Below the pieces are notes generated by a model. That model did no database searches and was not told the origin of the DNA. It was given only the letters and a program-made list of their open reading frames with translations. The position numbers and the translations under genes were made by a program. A stretch of DNA of 64,000 nt from UBA5216 sp043743335 (lineage in GTDB: Bacteria > Pseudomonadota > Gammaproteobacteria > Burkholderiales > SG8-41), in the NCBI GenBank assembly GCA_043743335.1, contig JAYTWR010000064.1, forward strand, positions 4,943-68,942, read 5' to 3'. Positions 62,461 to 64,000 of this stretch are shown piece by piece. Each line of letters opens with the position of its first letter. Positions within the stretch are counted from its first letter, which is position 1.

Positions 62461-63498
62461 CTACTTCATCACCAACGCCGCCCGCCCTATCGTCAATTCC
62501 TTGTCCAGCCGCTGATGCAAGGCCTCCGCCTCATGCAACGGCGCTTGATCGGTGACCAAGGCATTGAACTCCCCGCGCGCGACCAACTCCAGCGTGTCCA
62601 TTACCTCTTGCCGCGTGGCGTAGCGGCTGCCGAGGATTTCAATTTCATTGCGCAACAGCTTGGCTGGATCGACATTAAAGGGTTTGCCGCTGCCACCCAG
62701 CGTAACCAACCGCCCACCACGCCCCAGCGCGGCGAGCGCGGGCTCCAGCGTACTGGCGTTGCTGACAAAATCAATGGCGACATCAATGCCGCGCCCGCCG
62801 GTGGCTTCCATAATTTGTTCCGCGACGCGCCCTGCCGACGCATCGATGGTGATATCGGCACCGCACTTTACCGCCGTTTCAAACTTGGCCGCCGAGGTAT
62901 CCACGGCAATAATTTTTTTCGCCCGCGCCCAACGCGCAACCTTGAGCATATGCACGCCCAGTCCGCCGCCTGCACCGAACACCGCCACCGTGTCGTGCGG
63001 CGTGACGCGCGCGCGGCCGATCACCTTGACCGGCGTGGCCAGCGCATCGGTGATCACACCGGCCTCGGCGGGGCGTTTGCGCCAGTCAATCCCATCGGGG
63101 AATTTCATAAAGGCCTTGGCCGGCAGTTTGATGTACTCGGCGTAGCCGCCATCGGTCTCGCGCCCCACATAGCCGCCAAAATTCTCGCACAACGTTTCGC
63201 GATTGATACGGCACCAATGGCAGTGGCCGCAGTTCAAATAAAAATACGCCGTCACGCCGTCGCCGACTTTGACTTCGTTCACACCACGACCAAGCGCCAC
63301 GATCTCGGCGGCGATTTCATGGCCGATGATGCGCGGGTAGTGATCGAGCTTCAGCCGCCCCGCGCGCGCGTGGTGAATGGTCAAACCCGAACCGCACGCC
63401 AACACACGCGCCACCGCTTCGCCGGGGCCGGGCGTAGGATCGGGTACGGTGCTTACCACAAACGGCAGGCCGGGGCCGGGCAGTAATACAGCTTTCAT
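62461..63498 (-). CDS. Zinc-dependent alcohol dehydrogenase family protein
   Basis: A 345-residue MDR dehydrogenase. Structural zinc cysteines are spaced C-x2-C-x2-C-x7-C in CGHCHWCRINRETLC, the catalytic Cys is in VLACGSGLTIHH and the catalytic HE in IIGHEIA. The NAD(P) motif FGAGGGLG is present. AGAGG precedes the start at 63498. It may act with the downstream hydroxyacid dehydrogenase. Confidence 0.92.
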   Translation of the reverse strand: MKAVLLPGPGLPFVVSTVPDPTPGPGEAVARVLACGSGLTIHHARAGRLKLDHYPRIIGHEIAAEIVALGRGVNEVKVGDGVTAYFYLNCGHCHWCRINRETLCENFGGYVGRETDGGYAEYIKLPAKAFMKFPDGIDWRKRPAEAGVITDALATPVKVIGRARVTPHDTVAVFGAGGGLGVHMLKVARWARAKKIIAVDTSAAKFETAVKCGADITIDASAGRVAEQIMEATGGRGIDVAIDFVSNASTLEPALAALGRGGRLVTLGGSGKPFNVDPAKLLRNEIEILGSRYATRQEVMDTLELVARGEFNALVTDQAPLHEAEALHQRLDKELTIGRAALVMK

Positions 63499-63597
63499 CG
63501 CATAACCTCTTTGCTGTTCATCATTGTTGCTGTTCATCATCGGGGAAGACCTCGCGTTGCATTCTAGGCGATGCGCAGCTGCCGCTACAATAGCGCG

Positions 63598-64000
63598 ATG
63601 AACAAGCCTAACGCAGAATTTATCCGCATCCGCGGCGCACGCCAGAACAACCTCAAAAACCTGTCTCTGGACTTACCCACCCATGAGTTGATCGTCGTCA
63701 CCGGCGTATCCGGCAGCGGCAAATCCTCGCTGGTGTTTGACACGCTTTACGCCGAAGGGCAACGGCGCTACGTCGAAACTTTTTCGCCGTATGCGCGGCA
63801 GTTTCTTGACCGGCAAGACAGGCCGCAGGTAGACGCCATCGAAGGCATACCGCCCGCCATCGCCATTGACCAAACCAACCCGGTGCGCACCTCACGCTCC
63901 GCCGTGGGCACGATGACGGAGCTGAACGATCACCTGAAACTGTTGTATGCGCGCGCAGCGGAATTGTTTTGCAAAGGCTGTGGCGCCAAGGTGGCGCGAG
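63598..64000 (+). CDS. uvrA: Excinuclease ABC subunit UvrA, 5' part (continues beyond window)
   Basis: The first 134 codons of a UvrA ATPase, open at the window end. Walker A GVSGSGKS, YAEGQRRYVETFSPYARQF and AIAIDQTNPVRTSRS are present. The IDQTNPVRTSRSAVGTMTEL form, and FSPYARQFLDRQDRPQVDAI, resemble the long (about 1900-residue) UvrA of betaproteobacteria rather than the standard 950-residue form. It starts at ATG 63598. Confidence 0.92.
   Translation, partial: MNKPNAEFIRIRGARQNNLKNLSLDLPTHELIVVTGVSGSGKSSLVFDTLYAEGQRRYVETFSPYARQFLDRQDRPQVDAIEGIPPAIAIDQTNPVRTSRSAVGTMTELNDHLKLLYARAAELFCKGCGAKVAR

Overview
The window (about 60% G+C) reads as chromosome of a betaproteobacterium, most likely Burkholderiales. 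The evidence is gene order and family content: kdsD-lptC-lptA-lptB-rpoN-hpf-ptsN-hprK-rapZ (HPr kinase next to sigma-54), thiS-thiG-trmB, yicC divergent from rph-rdgB-hemW, gmk-rpoZ-spoT, six Bug-type periplasmic receptors, and a UvrA start that resembles the long betaproteobacterial form. I cannot name the genus from sequence alone.

Layout. 1-3.7 kb: catabolic genes (TauD/TfdA dioxygenase, CMD-family protein, an SDR, a Bug receptor). 3.7-18 kb: hrpA, a predicted zinc aminopeptidase lipoprotein with an alpha/beta hydrolase, a histidine phosphatase, a coiled-coil secreted protein, a TauE/SafE permease, a nucleotide cyclase fused to PilZ, an aminotransferase, a DoxX gene remnant, a two-subunit GMC dehydrogenase and a 2-hydroxyacid dehydrogenase. 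18-26.3 kb: a long minus-strand run for LPS export, sigma-54, ribosome hibernation and PTS-Ntr control. 26.3-34 kb: a lone prepilin, an ABC-2 permease with a membrane partner, an orphan histidine kinase, mutY, asmA and tRNA-Gly(CCC). 34-48.2 kb: housekeeping (thiSG, trmB, hemW, rdgB, rph, yicC, gmk, rpoZ, spoT, mlaC) with a PilZ-like protein and a PAS-GGDEF-EAL protein. 48.3-58.7 kb: a dense catabolic region (two MFS carriers, four more Bug receptors, an SDR, two enoyl-CoA hydratases, an FAH-family hydrolase, a CMD protein), probably for carboxylic or aromatic acids. 59.1-61.5 kb: an accessory patch with an Rhs fragment, a toxin-antitoxin pair whose PIN toxin has an internal stop, a partial copy of the CMD gene between palindromic repeats, and an A+T-rich orphan gene with a nuclease-like motif. 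61.5-64 kb: a 6PGDH-like reductase, a zinc alcohol dehydrogenase and the 5' end of uvrA.

The most unusual feature is not a gene. An A+T-rich element of about 30 bp, close to GTAACTAATTGATTTTAAA followed by TGATTATTTTT, occurs about 16 times (plus one weaker copy), nearly always at a gene boundary and in both orientations. It supplies stop codons (lptC, mutY, the histidine kinase), the first codons of a Bug receptor, and the edge of other reading frames. A second, G+C-rich palindrome (the CCCTCTCC family) is inserted in frame inside hrpA.
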